Below, piece by piece: positions 36,008 to 48,681 of a DNA stretch of 64,000 bases. Source of the DNA: Pisolithus tinctorius (taxonomy: Eukaryota > Basidiomycota > Agaricomycetes > Boletales > Pisolithaceae); contig JANFAH010000001.1 in the NCBI GenBank assembly GCA_024663395.1, forward strand, positions 1 to 64,000. Direction: 5' to 3'. The position numbers and the translations under genes are program-made. The first letter of the stretch is position 1. Every line of letters starts with the position of its first letter. The notes under the pieces are model-generated. The model worked only from the letters and a program-made list of their open reading frames with translations. It had not been told where the DNA came from and did not search any database.

Positions 36008-38258
36008 CTAACAAGACGCGGTTTCGGTCCATACAGCCGCTGAATCTATGAAATGACAAGGCAAAGCATACAACGCAGTAGTGCACCACGGTGAGTAACG
36101 TGTCCATGAAATGTGGCCTTTGGACTCGCCTCCGGGTACATCATCGTACGTCCACCATTTTGCTGTCCAAAGTTGACCGCTAGGTGATCAATTAGGTATG
36201 ATCTGTCCATATAACTGACTCATCGGCGGAAATCACTACTCACTTGTAAGTCACTTGGTCTCCGCCAACGTACTGAATTGAGATGAGAGGAATAGGGTTA
36301 ACGTGATACAGTGAAAAGATCGGTGAGCGAACACTTACTGCTATCGCACTCGACCATGCGGATACACCAGAGCAACTAGTACCAGTTGCGGTTGCCGTGG
36401 CACTCGCCGCTGTAGTGGCCACGGTAGTCGCCGTACTAGTAGTAGTTGTCGCAGCAGTAGAAGTACCAGCTGACGTTGCAACCACAGTCCCACCAGCCGT
36501 CAACGCACTCTTCACAGCTCGATCATACCTCGAATTTGCTAACCCAAACAAAGATCCACGTCAACTCAAACCACTCACTACCATCACCTTCAAGAAGAAA
36601 CACGCACCATAGGCTTGCGATGCATCCCACAGCATCACACCTCCAAACGACGAGTATTGGCTCTGCGTCTGCTGAATGATTGTCGCAAACGTCGATGCAT
36701 TAATGTATCCGGACCCAGCTGCAGACGGGGATGCAGGTGCACCGATGTAGACTTTGATGTTGGGATTTGGAGAGACTGTTTTTGCCCAGTTGTCCCTATA
36801 CCACATCATTCGTCCGTTAGCAGCCAGTCGATCAGTCAGGAGTGTTGGAAGCACCATGTACCAAAATCCCATGCCTGAGGAATGGGAATACCATGCAGCC
36901 GTGTCATGTATGTATGAGACGCTGGCTACCTATTTCGCTAAGCACACTCACATTCACATTGTTATAGTTATTGAGACCGCAGTAGTTATTATCTAGTAAC
37001 GCCACGCTCGTCAAAAATGCACACACGAGCACAATGCAAGAAACACCCGCACAGAATTGGACGTAGACGGCATCGAATCCGACAGCATTCAGTGTTGTGC
37101 CAATATAGGCGTCTGGGTAGGGACACTGTGGAGCTATTTATGACACATCAGCTTTGCCCGGGTTTCCTATGCAAGTCGGCGGAATGAGGCGTGGTACCAA
37201 CCTGCAGTGATATAGTATCTGACCAAAAATCCGAGCGCTTCGTGAGATGGCAGTCCAGAAAAGCGCCTGAATAGGACGAGGACGTACTGCTTGTTTCCCT
37301 TAGCCATCAGCGCGCGGAGTGCAGTTACGAAAGCCTCATAGCCGGTCTGACTACCACCTTCAATATCGAGATCGACTCTGGAAAATTGCGAATGCAAATA
37401 AGAGCTATTATGGACGACCCTTCAGACTTTGAGAAGAGGAAACCTCACCCATCCAACACGGCAGAACCAAACGGACGGTCGGGGCTACTGCCCTCGAGAA
37501 AGAGATCCCAAATCGTCTGCGCAAAGGCCTGTGCTTGCGAGTCGTTTGAAAACCCAGCTGAACCGGTTGCTCCGCCCAACGAGATCGTGACGATCTTTCC
37601 CGCAGCCTGGCAGGCCTCGATGTCGGGGCCTAAAAAGGTGCAATTGGGCATCGATGTACCAGAGAAGGGAGGATTGGTGCATGACTACAGGGAGCGGATG
37701 AGGAGATATAAAAGAAGAGCAAGAAAGCACGAGGTTGGGATTAGGCGATTGCAGATTACCCTAAGAGAAGAAAGACATACGTTGGCTAGATTGATGGAGG
37801 GAAGACCTCCTGTAGTGAAGAACTGGTCCAAGAAGGCAACGGGAAACGTATCAATGGCGTCGTCCTGCGAAACAGTTATGGTTACGCCCAAGACGCGTAT
37901 GGATTGACATTCAAGAAATACGCACGTTACAGTAATACGATATCGGTTGTTGCCAGTTGGTGGTATCCGAAGGATTATTCGCGCCGTACGAATCTTGGCC
38001 CCAGTATCTATATACATCACAAACCGTAGAAGGGAGTCAGGTATGAGGATTGGTTCGCCGGATGCTTGCATCGTTCGGAAAAACGTACACGGCAAGCTGG
38101 AGGACTTCATGTCAGGACAAAGGCGGCGGGTTGGATTCACGACATACATTGGTGTTGCGTAGCATGCTGAACGCTGCTGAAGACGGAGAACCCCAGACCA
38201 GGAAGAGCGACACTATGAGTAAAAGAGGGTTATGGCCGGACAGCCAAGAGAATATCAT
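36008..38258 (-). CDS. Secreted class III chitinase (GH18) with C-terminal CBM5/12
   Basis: Starts at MIFSWLSGHN with a signal peptide (LLLIVSLFLVWGSPSSAAF). GH18 follows: NLAVYWGQDSYGANN, SISLGG-type strand IVTISLGGATGSAGFSND, the catalytic DGVDLDIEGG (DxxDxDxE complete), YITAAPQCPYPDAYIG, QFYNNYCGLNNYNN, WDNWAKTVSPN and GVMLWDAS. A Thr/Ser/Ala-rich linker leads to a CBM5/12 chitin-binding module in small exons (CSGVSAWSS, YVGGDQVTYNGQLWTAKWWT, VPGGES, ending VWTETASC; TAG at 36008-36010). The gene is cut by many short introns and has an 8-nt microexon (38089-38096) inside LAVYWG and a 17-nt exon (37202-37218). It cleaves chitin, outside the cell or in the wall. Confidence 0.88.
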
Positions 38259-39065
38259 TTTGACGAGGGAGTAGTGGCGGACACGAGATTTTCACCTACC
38301 CTGGGCTGAGCGGTGAGGTTCTGAGCTTTATACATCAGCAAAGGCACTGGGAACTTTTGACGGGCAGCTCATGAGACTGTGATATAAAGAGCAGAAACTA
38401 AACCTACCGGGTAAGCATAGCTGCGATGCGCTGAAAATGAGAATATGAGACAGGATGAGGAAAAGTCATTCAACCGGGTCTGATGCCAGGTCATCCTTTC
38501 CAGACACACTGAGCGCGAAATGAGAACGAAATCGGGAAATGTATTTGTACAGTACCACAGTCCTCTCCAGCCCTACAGGTGAGTATTTGAGGTTAGAGGC
38601 AGGGTGCCCGACCACCCGAGGAGTATCGTTGGGATACCCATACCCCATCGTGACTGGGAATGGATGTTATTCTGCGATATTCGGATGAGTCAACAAGGAA
38701 AGACTGACCGCTTGAATCATCGAATTGGGCGCGGAAGTTGGGCAGCTATACAGGGCAATCGATAGGCATGGGCCCACAAGTGGCGCTACCTGCACGTGTG
38801 GAGCAACGTCCACAATTTCCCCTCGAAGGGATAGGCAAGCGTCAAGCACGAGTATCTCTTAAGGACTACCTAATCGCAGATGCTGTTCCCGAGATAGCGG
38901 ATCACTGGAACGAAAAAGTTCCGCGAAAAAAAAGTCCATACCTTTCGCCACGTAAGAGATGAAGTTTTATGATACAAGGAGTTGCTCCTCCTGTCATTGG
39001 AACAAGTCGGCACGTCAGCAGTGAGCACGGGAACGGACTTACATCCACACGTACCGATATGATCG

Positions 39066-39700
39066 ATGAGATCATTCAATGGCTACGGAGGCGTTGACAG
39101 GAAATTGATTACACAATGTAGTTGGGCGTACGTTCGAGCAAGTTGGAATCTCGTCGGTCGTTCATTCGAAGCGCCTGATAAGTGGCAGTCACTATTAGTC
39201 TCTAACCAAACTACGATCAGGGACAGCTTGACAACGAGTTCATACACTTCCTTGGCTCATTTCGGCGCCTCCGATCAGAGAGCAACAAAGAAGAGCAGCG
39301 CTGAGTAGCTGTGTGACAAGTTTGGCACTCATATGGTGGCGCTCGGTCTGGGAGTGCTCTTTTCCTCCGTGGTATATGGTACTACTGCCTCGCAAACCGA
39401 TTTCTGTTACTGTAATGATGGAGAATACATACTTTCACCAACACCCCTGCACTGGCCCTTCCGGAAACACTCAGACACTTGTCCTTGGTGGGTACGCGCT
39501 TCTGTCCTAGTCCTGTCACATGTACGTGTTTACTCATCGTTGATTTCGAGAGAACTTCCTGGCTGGCTTTGATACGCCAAGCCACGTCCACGCTTATTTT
39601 AAATTACTCTGCAGGGTTACCAGCGTGGTCGACGGGGCACAATCAAGCTTTACTTCAGGAAGTGAAAGCGCCTTGGATGCGTTGATGATGTCTTCAAAAG
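39066..39700 (+). pseudogene. Possible MACPF-like domain fragment
   Basis: Two adjacent frames (39066-39308 and 39333-about 39570) resemble a MACPF (perforin-like) core: a loop region with SLAHFGASDQRATKKSSAE, then a FGTHMVALGLGVLFSSVVYG segment around the GTH motif typical of that fold. The junction needs a stop codon at 39306-39308 to be skipped, and no complete upstream or downstream domain is visible, so if real it is a remnant. The call rests on one short motif. Confidence 0.25.
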
Positions 39701-40846
39701 TAGGTGTGTGGTTTTCCAGCCATCTTTACCCCGGTTGTAGTCTTCATTTCTCTTCGGGATGTCCCAGGGTGCATAAGCAAGGGGTCCTTATCCACCGATG
39801 TGACCCGATACGGGACTGGCCACTGGGTCGTTGTTGCATACGGCGTAAGCTACCTTACTTAAAACGGGTATGCGCGTACCCACCTTGGGGCTTCGGGTTC
39901 TCGAAAGAAAGGCGATGAATCAGTAACGAAGGCACACGACCAAGGCAATCAAGGAGTATCGTCTTCCAGTCCAAATTTGCACAAGGTGGTGCGCTGGGGA
40001 CTTGTTGACGGTAGGACGCCGTACTGCCTACCAATCCAAAGTGTGGGTCAACACAAGCAATCGCAGGATCCTATCTGGACTAGACGACAGCCATTAATGG
40101 ATCAATGCGTTCCGTGTCATTTGGTATCGTCGGTAGCAGTCAGCACTCCTCTATCGTCCGGCTACCGATAAGCACAGGTATCCACATTGTTCATTGTGTG
40201 GGCCTGTAACCAGACAACGTTTTGTGGTGAGCCCATGTCATTGCTCGAGATGGGACAAGTATCTTGGTCGACGCATGGACGCATACATGGACTTATCAAT
40301 TGGCTGGCAACCCGCCTCTCCCACTTTGTCTCTTGGTATGGTTGACTGATCCATATTCAGCACCCAGGGGGAGCCTCATGAAGCGAACCATGTCTCCCGT
40401 CAATCAATGAAGGAACTTCTTACCTTCTTTGTGATGGCCGCAGTTACGACCAAGGACGAGTCCAAAGTCATACTAAACAGGCCTCATACGGGAGGATGCG
40501 AGCAGCGGATCCTCCTTGATACCGATATCGCGCAAGAGGGTGGTGCAAAGGCACCTGCAGTTTTGCATATCTGGACTTTTATAAGCGGTCTGAGGTGGGT
40601 ACTTACATGGAACAGGAGTTCAAGACCGATGAAGCACGGCACCCGCATACACACCAATCATAGCACCACGTACTCCCATTGGACGACCGCTGCAGTTCCA
40701 GTAATACTGTCGACATCATCACGTGGACCTACCAGTTGCAGGCGACAACCGTGCGCTGCCGTTGACGTCATCCAATGAGGAGCGCGAGGACACCAAATGC
40801 GGGTATGAGTAGTTCCCTTTTGGAGTTTATCACGGTTCAAGCGGAG

Positions 40847-40868
40847 GAGAGAGAGAGAGAGAGAGAGA
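40847..40868. repeat. (GA)n microsatellite
   Basis: Eleven consecutive GA dinucleotides on the + strand. Confidence 0.9.
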
Positions 40869-41929
40869 AAGGTAGACATTTCCATACGGGTTTTGGGTAT
40901 TCTATGGGAAAGGTAAAGGAACATTCTTACTGACTTCGCATTTGCACTTTAGCGTAGCACCAGCAGCACTTAGGGTCGAGGGGAAGGCGTTGGCAACAAA
41001 ATGAACGCCATATTTTTTGATAGAGTAGAATGCATGGAAACCGTGAATTGCATACGGTATGTCTTAAGGACACGCGGATAAGATGGCGGTGTGCGAGAAC
41101 AAGGATGTATGACGCGTCGACGCTTGCAATGCGTGCGTGACCGAAGCAGAAGGGGCTACCATTGCAGGGTGTATCAGTGGAAAAGTCAGCATCAATTCCC
41201 GACCAAGTTTCCATACGCCGACCTGGACAACGCTGCCACTTCTTATGCCGATCGGATCACAATGTTCCTCGGTTTTGATCTCTTTAAGGTGCGAGTTGCT
41301 TTTCAGACTGTACATGTTAGCGTTTGAAGCTGACTATATCGGCATTTCCATTTCCCAGTGAAAACACTCTCCAGTGCTGGCGTGACGCTTTTGACCTCCG
41401 TTGACGAAGATAGGGAACCCATGTCCATGGTTTAGCCAGATGCGACGTGGCGCATCTGGATGGTTCTACCGTAGAAGAGGACGACATTAGTAGTGGTAAC
41501 CCAGACAGTCCAAATGGTTCTAGCTCCCTCGTGGGTATTGTCAAGATCGACGCGATATCGTATTTCTCTGAGGAGAAAGCACAGGTATCGCTCATGGCGA
41601 CGGAAAACTAAACGAGCTCAAGAAACCTCTAGACAAATTCCTGAGAGAATTCGCGAGTAGAAGAACCTGACGCATAGCTTGGTCATGAGGCTGGGTGAAT
41701 CCTCGTGCGTCAACAGTCCCATTGTCTAAGGCCTAGCATGGTGTCCCGAGAAGAATTTGGGAACGCGATGGACCTTTGGTGCTGATCTGGTGACATTGGA
41801 TGACGTCGTCGAAACGTGAGATTATGGCTTTTTACCGTCCGGTCCCTGAGGTCAGAGTACTTGGTGCCGAGGGTAACAGTAGGGGGAAAACTTGTAATGT
41901 ACATACATATCTCGAGCGTTCGTCTTACC

Positions 41930-42875
41930 ATCAGAAGTGCGAACGTTTGGGGGGGATCAAGTGGCTAATACGATAAGGTCGTACTACGTTCGCACACCGA
42001 GCAGTGGTTGAAATGAAAAGGAGCGAACGGCGGGAGACACCACAATCCAATGATCACGTGTTGCCCTACTGGTGACGGGGCTGCAAGCCACAAACGGGGA
42101 TATTGGCGCCGAGTTATTAGAGCCACAGGGGAAGATAGATGTTGTCGTGAATAATGCGGGTGCATTGGATATACTAGGTACGTTGAGGTATAGCTGTCTT
42201 TTCACTCTTTTGTCAGGTTGTTGCACGTACGCTCGAAGGGCGAGTGGTTGATACAATGCATATTGTACCGGGGCCAGTTGCCGGGAGGCGGTCACTCGAG
42301 CAGGCCAGGGGCGCATTCGAATTCAACACCTTTGCTGCTCTCCGCGTCACCAGTGCGATCGTACGTTCCGTGATCAAACGACGTGAAGGTCTCGTCATCA
42401 ACATCGAGTCTGTCGCTGGTATAATATAAGTCCCCTTTCAGGATGCGCCCGACACCGGAGACTGGGGATAATGGTCAACAACACTAGTACGACGCCATGG
42501 AACACTCTGTATTGCGTCGCAAAAGCTGCGCTACGTAGCATTGCCGGAGCCATTCGGCATCAACTTAGTGATGCTTGTCGTACCGGGCGGCGTCGAATCC
42601 AACATCTCCAAAGGCCAAGTTCTTAAGTCCAAACATCGCATTACATCGAGTACGAAGAGCAGTCAGTAGAGAGGATGTACCTGTCTCCGAGTAAGGATAG
42701 TGTGTCTACGGACGCGTTCGCAAGAAAGGTCGTGGCGAAGCGTTGGCAACGCGCCCGCCTCCGTATTTATCTCTCAGGTGGAATACATGGAAGGTGTATT
42801 TTTCGCAGTGCGTTTCCGAGACAGTACGTCTTGGGACAGATGCTACAAGACAATGGTGTGGAAGAACAAATCTAG
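41930..42875 (+). pseudogene. Short-chain dehydrogenase/reductase pseudogene, Ayr1-like
   Basis: Pieces of a classical SDR lie in order but in different frames: IDVVVNNAGALDILG (the NNAG motif, about 42130-42178), FEFNTFAALRVTSAIV and GLVINIESVAGI (42310-42425), YCVAKAALRSIAGA (the YxxxK catalytic pair, about 42512), INLVMLVVPGGVESNISK (about 42560) and a C-terminal TDAFARKVV ... PRQYVLGQML (42710-42850). This spacing and the FARKVV/PR..VL tail match yeast-type 1-acyldihydroxyacetone-phosphate reductases (lipid metabolism, lipid droplet/ER). The Rossmann TGxxxGIG motif is unrecognisable, and at least two frame changes plus stops break the gene. Confidence 0.75.
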
Positions 42876-44079
42876 TGGTAGTCCAACCTCCGGCATGCGA
42901 AGTCCGAGTCCATGCGCTCTGGTCATATTATACAGCACACCGATGTGCCCCCTCTGGTTCATCCTCAGCATACTCCCACCATCACTTGTGGATATTTGGA
43001 GGTGTCCTCCTCTGCATCGTTCATCGCCCTGGATTGTGCTCCTTAATCAAGTGATCACAACACATGCCGTTCAAGTGGATCCACACTGTCATCTGGGATA
43101 TAATCAATCACACGCCATAATATCCGTCCACTCTCTGACTGTATTCAATTATTTGGTCAGGGGTTGATGTAGATACTGTATAGCTACGCACACATTTCAG
43201 TGCACAGTGCATGTGTCGCGTCGTTTGGGTATTTCAGCTTGAGGCTATAAGCGCAGAGGGGGTCAGGTTTCTTGTTATCTTGTTGTAGGCTTGAAGTCAT
43301 CTCGCCATCATTTTCATGCGTCTGGGTTTACGTACGGTGGACTGTTGCGGAACATTCCATTTTGTTGATACGTGCGCTGGCTGGGATGTGGAAGGTGAGA
43401 TCCTCGTAAATTTGATCGTAACTGAGACGTACCTGGGACCACACGCCATGTACCTTAAGAGCTTGAGGTTACGCGCATCACATCGTGCTCCGTCATTGAT
43501 TGATTGGTCCCGCTCGCTCAGCTGGGAGCTTGAGGGGCAGCATGACGTACTACGGAATGGGCGTACCAGGTACACATGCAACATGACAGGGGCAAAGGCA
43601 CAGAAACGGAGCTGTAGACACAAAAAAGACCGCATGGAAGGAGGGGGACGCTGACGTGGAATGATGCTAAGAATGAACTGATGATGGCTAGTTCTGCATG
43701 ATTGAATGATGGTGGCAAGGGAAGGTGCGGCGGCCTCAATGCCATGTAATCAGGCTTTGTATGGACGTGGTAGGTGATAGGAGGCGATTTGGAGTAGTTG
43801 ACTTACATCGGCCGTGATCTGACAGCAACACTGCTAGCCTAAATTGGATGGCGATTTATGTAAGCAACATGAAACGGTTGTAGCTGACCCAAAAGATTCT
43901 GACTGGCGCACGTACATACTCAGAGTGCAACAGATAGCCTCTCTCGAGACCTTGCCGTAGGACATGTGGAAGGGTTGTGGTACGAAGCAGTCACGGACGA
44001 CGCCATTGGTTTTCACAGGCTCTGCCATATCAAACGAACTGGGTCGTCATCTCTTGGCCGTGTGACGAAGATAATGCCC

Positions 44080-45290
44080 CTGTCGCGTACGCTGCGTGTT
44101 TCTCGCCATTGGTTGGTATTCCAGGTGAGATTGGTCCGCCCGATGAAGAAAAGCGTCCTAGCAGAAGCAACAGAATCGGCGCTCTTGCCCAAAGTGCACA
44201 TCCAAATGGGATTAAACACCGAGAATTCGTATTCCGGGAGACCAACCGTAGGTTGGATTGAGTGCCACTTGTCCGCCGACGTGAAGCTGGTTGGCGAGGA
44301 ATATGGCGAAGGAATAAGGGAGAGAGCAGCATATCACACTTTTGGGTGGGGTTATGAACCGACCTATTTGGGTGAAAACGAGACTTTTATCACAGAACTA
44401 TCAAATATGTCACACGAGGCGTAACCTAGCACTAGTTCTGACTAGAAAAGAAAAAGAAAAAAACTTCATGTAAGAGATAACGATTTTCGGTGGTTGAAAT
44501 ACTGCCAATTGCAACAATATTTTTACTAATGGATTTCTGTATGTTGCAAAAGTTGCAATAGCATAGAAGCTCCTTGCTGACTGCCTAACTGTGGAAAGAA
44601 GTGCTTATCATCACCTACTGGCTAAGATTCCGTGCCTTATGAAAACTCGGGGACTCAATAGAAGACCGTCGAGTGGAATGGTGACAGCCATGTATGGATA
44701 GGGACTATGTCGTGACAGTAAATACACGATGCAGACGGGAATGAGGTGGGGGGGAGCGAAGGACCACCGGCCCAAAGCGATGCTGTGATTCTGAGTGGCG
44801 AGACGAGTGTAAGGAGTCACGGACAAGTACTTGCCCCGCAGAGACTCTGTTTACTCGAGGGAGGCTGTAGGCGTGCTGGTAGAGATCTGCACTGCCTAAC
44901 CAAGCCCTCTCGGAATGGAATAAACTACACAACTGCCAGATGAAGGTCTCTGGAACGGTGGTATTAATTCCTCGTATGTCTAATCAGTACTCTTGTCCTT
45001 GATGTAATGACTGCCTGAGTACTTGACTCATTACACCTTTCGAGCTTCAGGGGTGAGGTTTCCTCACATGGTGGAAGGTTCTTTGTTTCATCCGTGATGC
45101 AGAAACAGTTCAATGAAAACTCGATTATTTATTTTTGTCTAGTTCTGCCCCTCATAGGTACGTGCTACGCCCATTGCATACCTTTTACTATGGCATGGTA
45201 CATTGGTAACAAGATCATGATTTCTGACACACGGTTCAATGAAAGTTTAGTAACAATTTTTTGACACAGTCGAGTAGCCAGGTACATTAT
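44080..45290. other. Sequence present only in duplication copy 2
   Basis: About 1.2 kb between co-linear duplicated blocks, without a match in copy 1. One open frame (43966-44424, +) overlaps its left end but shows no domain. No clear terminal repeats or target duplication were found, so insertion in copy 2 and deletion in copy 1 are equally possible. Confidence 0.4.
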
Positions 45291-45941
45291 CAACTGCCTG
45301 CCATTCGTGAAAGTGACAGAGAGGGGATGAGGGATTCCCGGGAAGCCGTGCCTAGTTCGTTGCCCCCGCGGACGGGTACATCTTGTTCCCTACTCTCGAG
45401 GGCCTCGGAAAATGTAGCCCAGTGCCAAGATTACATGATAAGGGCCGGATCTGGGAGTCTCGAGTTACAGTACCAACTCTCTGCTTAACTCTGGCAGGGA
45501 TTCGAGTCTTGCTGAACGCCGTAGGGGTCGCACCTTCGCTGCCAGCGAATAAGCAAACCTTTGCATTAAAGACTCATAATACATGTGATACTTAGGAGTG
45601 TGAGCAATAAATAAAGCGAAAATGCGCCAGGGTTACTTGTTGTACTCTGGAAAGGGGGGGAAAGTTCGAAAAGCCCGCCAAGTTAGGAAAAGCATTAGAG
45701 AGGTACTATTGGTTACGTGATGGTTACGTGATCGGTGATGTTGGAGTTCTTGATTAGACCTTCCTAATCGAGCTGCGGGGTGTGCACCTACTGTGTCCGA
45801 GTTCCCCTCCCGCTTTCATGTATCAGACTTGACTTTTAAAATAAAACGCACACCATGGATATCATCTATCCACGCGTGTATCTCCTTGACTTCCGTCTCT
45901 TTCCTTAACCTCACAGACGGTTGTCCGCGTTCACGTCTAGA

Positions 45942-48405
45942 ATGGCTGGCCTGGAATCGGACCGCGAGATTCTTGCCGCTTTGACAGAGGTCGAACATCA
46001 TGAAAAATTTGCTTACGACTATACTTTAAAAGAGAAGGGTACGGTATTAGGCGAAGATGCCGAGGTCGATCCTATCCACGAGGGACTGGAGTTTCCAACC
46101 GAGGAAGAGCTCTTCGCTCTTCGCAGAGTGTCAGACGCCATACCGTGGACTGCTTACAGTTGGTTTCTACTCTTGTCTACGTACCAGTGTTTCCTGACAT
46201 AGTTGGGCAGTGATCGCCGTCGTAGAACTGGCTGAACGATTTTCTGTCAGTATTATTTTTTTGACATTTAAGGCTGAACCTGGCACTGAGGAATTTTGGG
46301 TCACGCATATAGTATTATGGTATGTGTTGCATGACTTCCCATATCAGCTCTGCAACATCCTTTTCACGTGATAGGTGCAAGCGCAGTCTTCGTAAGTTTT
46401 ACTTCGTTCTTGCTGAATGTTCAACAGTGTCTCACTGAGCGTGGCAGGTGAATTTCATTCAACAACCACTTCCACCCAATTCAACCACCGGGGCAGGTGG
46501 TTTGAATGGTCAGTCTGGTGCCCTTGGGAGAGGTCAACAAATGTCCACGGGTCTCACGACCTTTTATCAGTTCTGGTGTGTAAACCCTAGTGGGTGCTCA
46601 CTAGCACCTCGCAACTAGACATCTCACGACCACACAGGTCGTACGGAACGCCTATAGCAGGTGCCTACGTCGCAGACACCTATTGGGGTCGTTACAAGAC
46701 CGTTTGCGTGTGCGTCGCAATCGCCATGCTCGGTCATGTTATCATGATTATCTCGGCCATACCTGGTATCATCGGAAGCGATGCCTCTGTCGGACTGTTT
46801 ACTCTTTCTTTGATAGTCACTGGCATGGGTGCGGGCGGGTTCAAGTCCAATATCTCCCCTCTAGTGGCGGAACAATATCGGCGAACAAAGATGTTTATCT
46901 CGGTAACAAAGAAAGGGGAACGGGTTATCGTGGACCCCAGCTTGACAACGTCTAGAATTTACATGGTCAGATGTGATGCCATTTGGTCCCTATGATTTAG
47001 AGCTCATGTTACACCAGTACTTTTATCTCTTCATTAACATCGGCGCGCTCGTCGGTCAGATAAGTATGGTATACGCGGAAAAGGTTCGAGTTGCACGGTG
47101 TTGTGTTTTTTATCTTCTTTTGATCGCTCAGTCTTTCTATCCAGTTCGTCGGGTACTGGCTAGCCTATACACTTCCGACCACTGTTTTCCTTCTCTCCCC
47201 TTTGGTTTTGTGGTATGGACACGGCAAGTATAGCACTTCACAACCAACGGGTTCAGTGCTCGCCACTGCAGTCCGTGTCTGGCGATATGCTATGCGCGGA
47301 CGATGGAGCTGGAACCCTATCAAGACCGTTCGCAACCTCACCGCCGACGACTTCTGGGAGAGTGCCAAGCCAAGCAAGGTGATCGGTGAGAAACCGGCAT
47401 GGATGAGGTTTGATGATAATTGGGTGGAAGAAGTTCGTCGCGGGTTTAAAGCTTGCTCCGTGTTCCTGTGGCTCCCGATTTATTGTGAGTTGCCGCTTGT
47501 GATGCATGCTGGGCGATGATGCGGAGCGGAACTTGTAGGGTTGTCCTACAATCAATTGAACAATAATTTGACATCGCAAGCTGCTACCATGAGCACGCAC
47601 GGTCTACCTAACGACATTCTTTCTAACCTGGATCCTTTGGCTCTCATCATCTTTATCCCGCTCTGCGACTTGGTCGTGAGTGCCCTGCCTCCTTCCTGAT
47701 TGTCTGTGGTTTATGACGGTCCTGTCAGTTCTACCCTGCTCTCGTCCGATGGAGGATCAACTTCAAGCCCTTGCAAAAGATCGCTTTTGGGTTCTATACT
47801 GGTGCTGCCGCCATGGTATGGGCGGCCGTCGTCCAATACTACATTTACAAGGTAATCTCCCCTATTCCTATGTGATGACATCCGACGGATGCCTAATCAT
47901 CAGACAAATCCATGCGGATACTATGCCGGTACATGTGTCGACAGCAACGGGAACCCATTGGTATCCCCTTTGAACGTGTGGATTCAGAGCGGATCGTTAG
48001 TACTGAGTTTTCGCCTCATTGCTAACAATTCACCCGTGGGTGTCTCCAGGTATATCTTGGTTGCGTTTAGCGAGATCCTTGCTTCGATCACGGGTCTGGA
48101 GTATGCGTTCACTAAGGCACCGAGGAACATGCGGTCGCTCGTCATGTCCATGCTCCTCTTTACGAATGCTGTAGCATCTGCCATCGGCGAAGCCTTCGTT
48201 TGTGAGTGCCTTGTCGCGCGTTGCTTTGCGGGTGTAATACTTACCACTGGCGGTAGCCCTCTCGACTGACCCGTTGCTCGTCTGGAACTACGGTTCCGTC
48301 GCTGTCATATGTGGCACATCTGGCGTCATGTTCTGGATCCTCGTGAGGAAGTTGAATTCCGAAGAAGACAGATTGAACAATATGGCTGAAGGACGGTTTG
48401 ACTGA
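45942..48405 (+). CDS. PTR2: Proton-coupled di/tripeptide transporter (POT/PTR2 family), copy 2
   Basis: Same 13-exon layout as copy 1, with the start MAGLESDREI at 45942 and TGA at 48403-48405. The 7-nt microexon (46313-46319) and the 17-nt exon (46375-46391) are kept, as are all the POT motifs (GAYVADTYWGRYK, GGFKSNISPLVAEQY, LEYAFTKAPRNMRSLVMS). Copy 2 has one codon fewer in the N-terminal cytosolic region, and reads FWSYGTPIAGAY where copy 1 has FWSSGTPIAGAY. The tyrosine is closer to the family consensus. Differences are mostly substitutions in introns and the N-terminus, so both genes appear functional and recently separated or gene-converted. Confidence 0.88.
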
Positions 48406-48681
48406 TAAGGTAGTCTAATTTTCTGATAAGTTTGAGGCGGTGGGGGCGGTGATGCCTGATACGCTTAGCACGTCTCGCAAGAGCGATGTAGTAATAATGT
48501 GTCATTTGTAACAGTGTTAGCGAATTGACCATTGAATATTGAGAGCTAACAAAGTCCCACAAAGAATCTGGGTGAAAAAACCCAAAAAAAGTCCCAGGCC
48601 TTCATGACATAAGCATACAGAGTTCAAGTCAAAGTGCCACGTGTACAGCATCTGCTCTTGCTTCTCCCTCCATCTGTTGCC

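Larger units (their letters stand above)
38259..41929. other. Region of decayed or unrecognised sequence
   Basis: 3.7 kb with only short frames. Apart from a possible MACPF fragment (39066-39700) and a (GA)n microsatellite (40847-40868) I recognise nothing. The number of near-motifs broken by stops suggests decayed genes rather than empty intergenic DNA. Confidence 0.4.
43108..48410 (+). repeat. Segmental duplication, copy 2 (about 5.3 kb)
   Basis: Partner of 31700-35475 in the same orientation. It is about 1.5 kb longer, mostly because of sequence at about 44080-45290 with no counterpart in copy 1. Upstream of the duplication lies the SDR pseudogene here and KRE6 in copy 1, so only this block was copied. 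Confidence 0.8.

Noticed and set aside
43966..44424. 152-codon + strand frame
   Set aside because: No domain, signal or intron logic, and the region has no counterpart reading frame in duplication copy 1.
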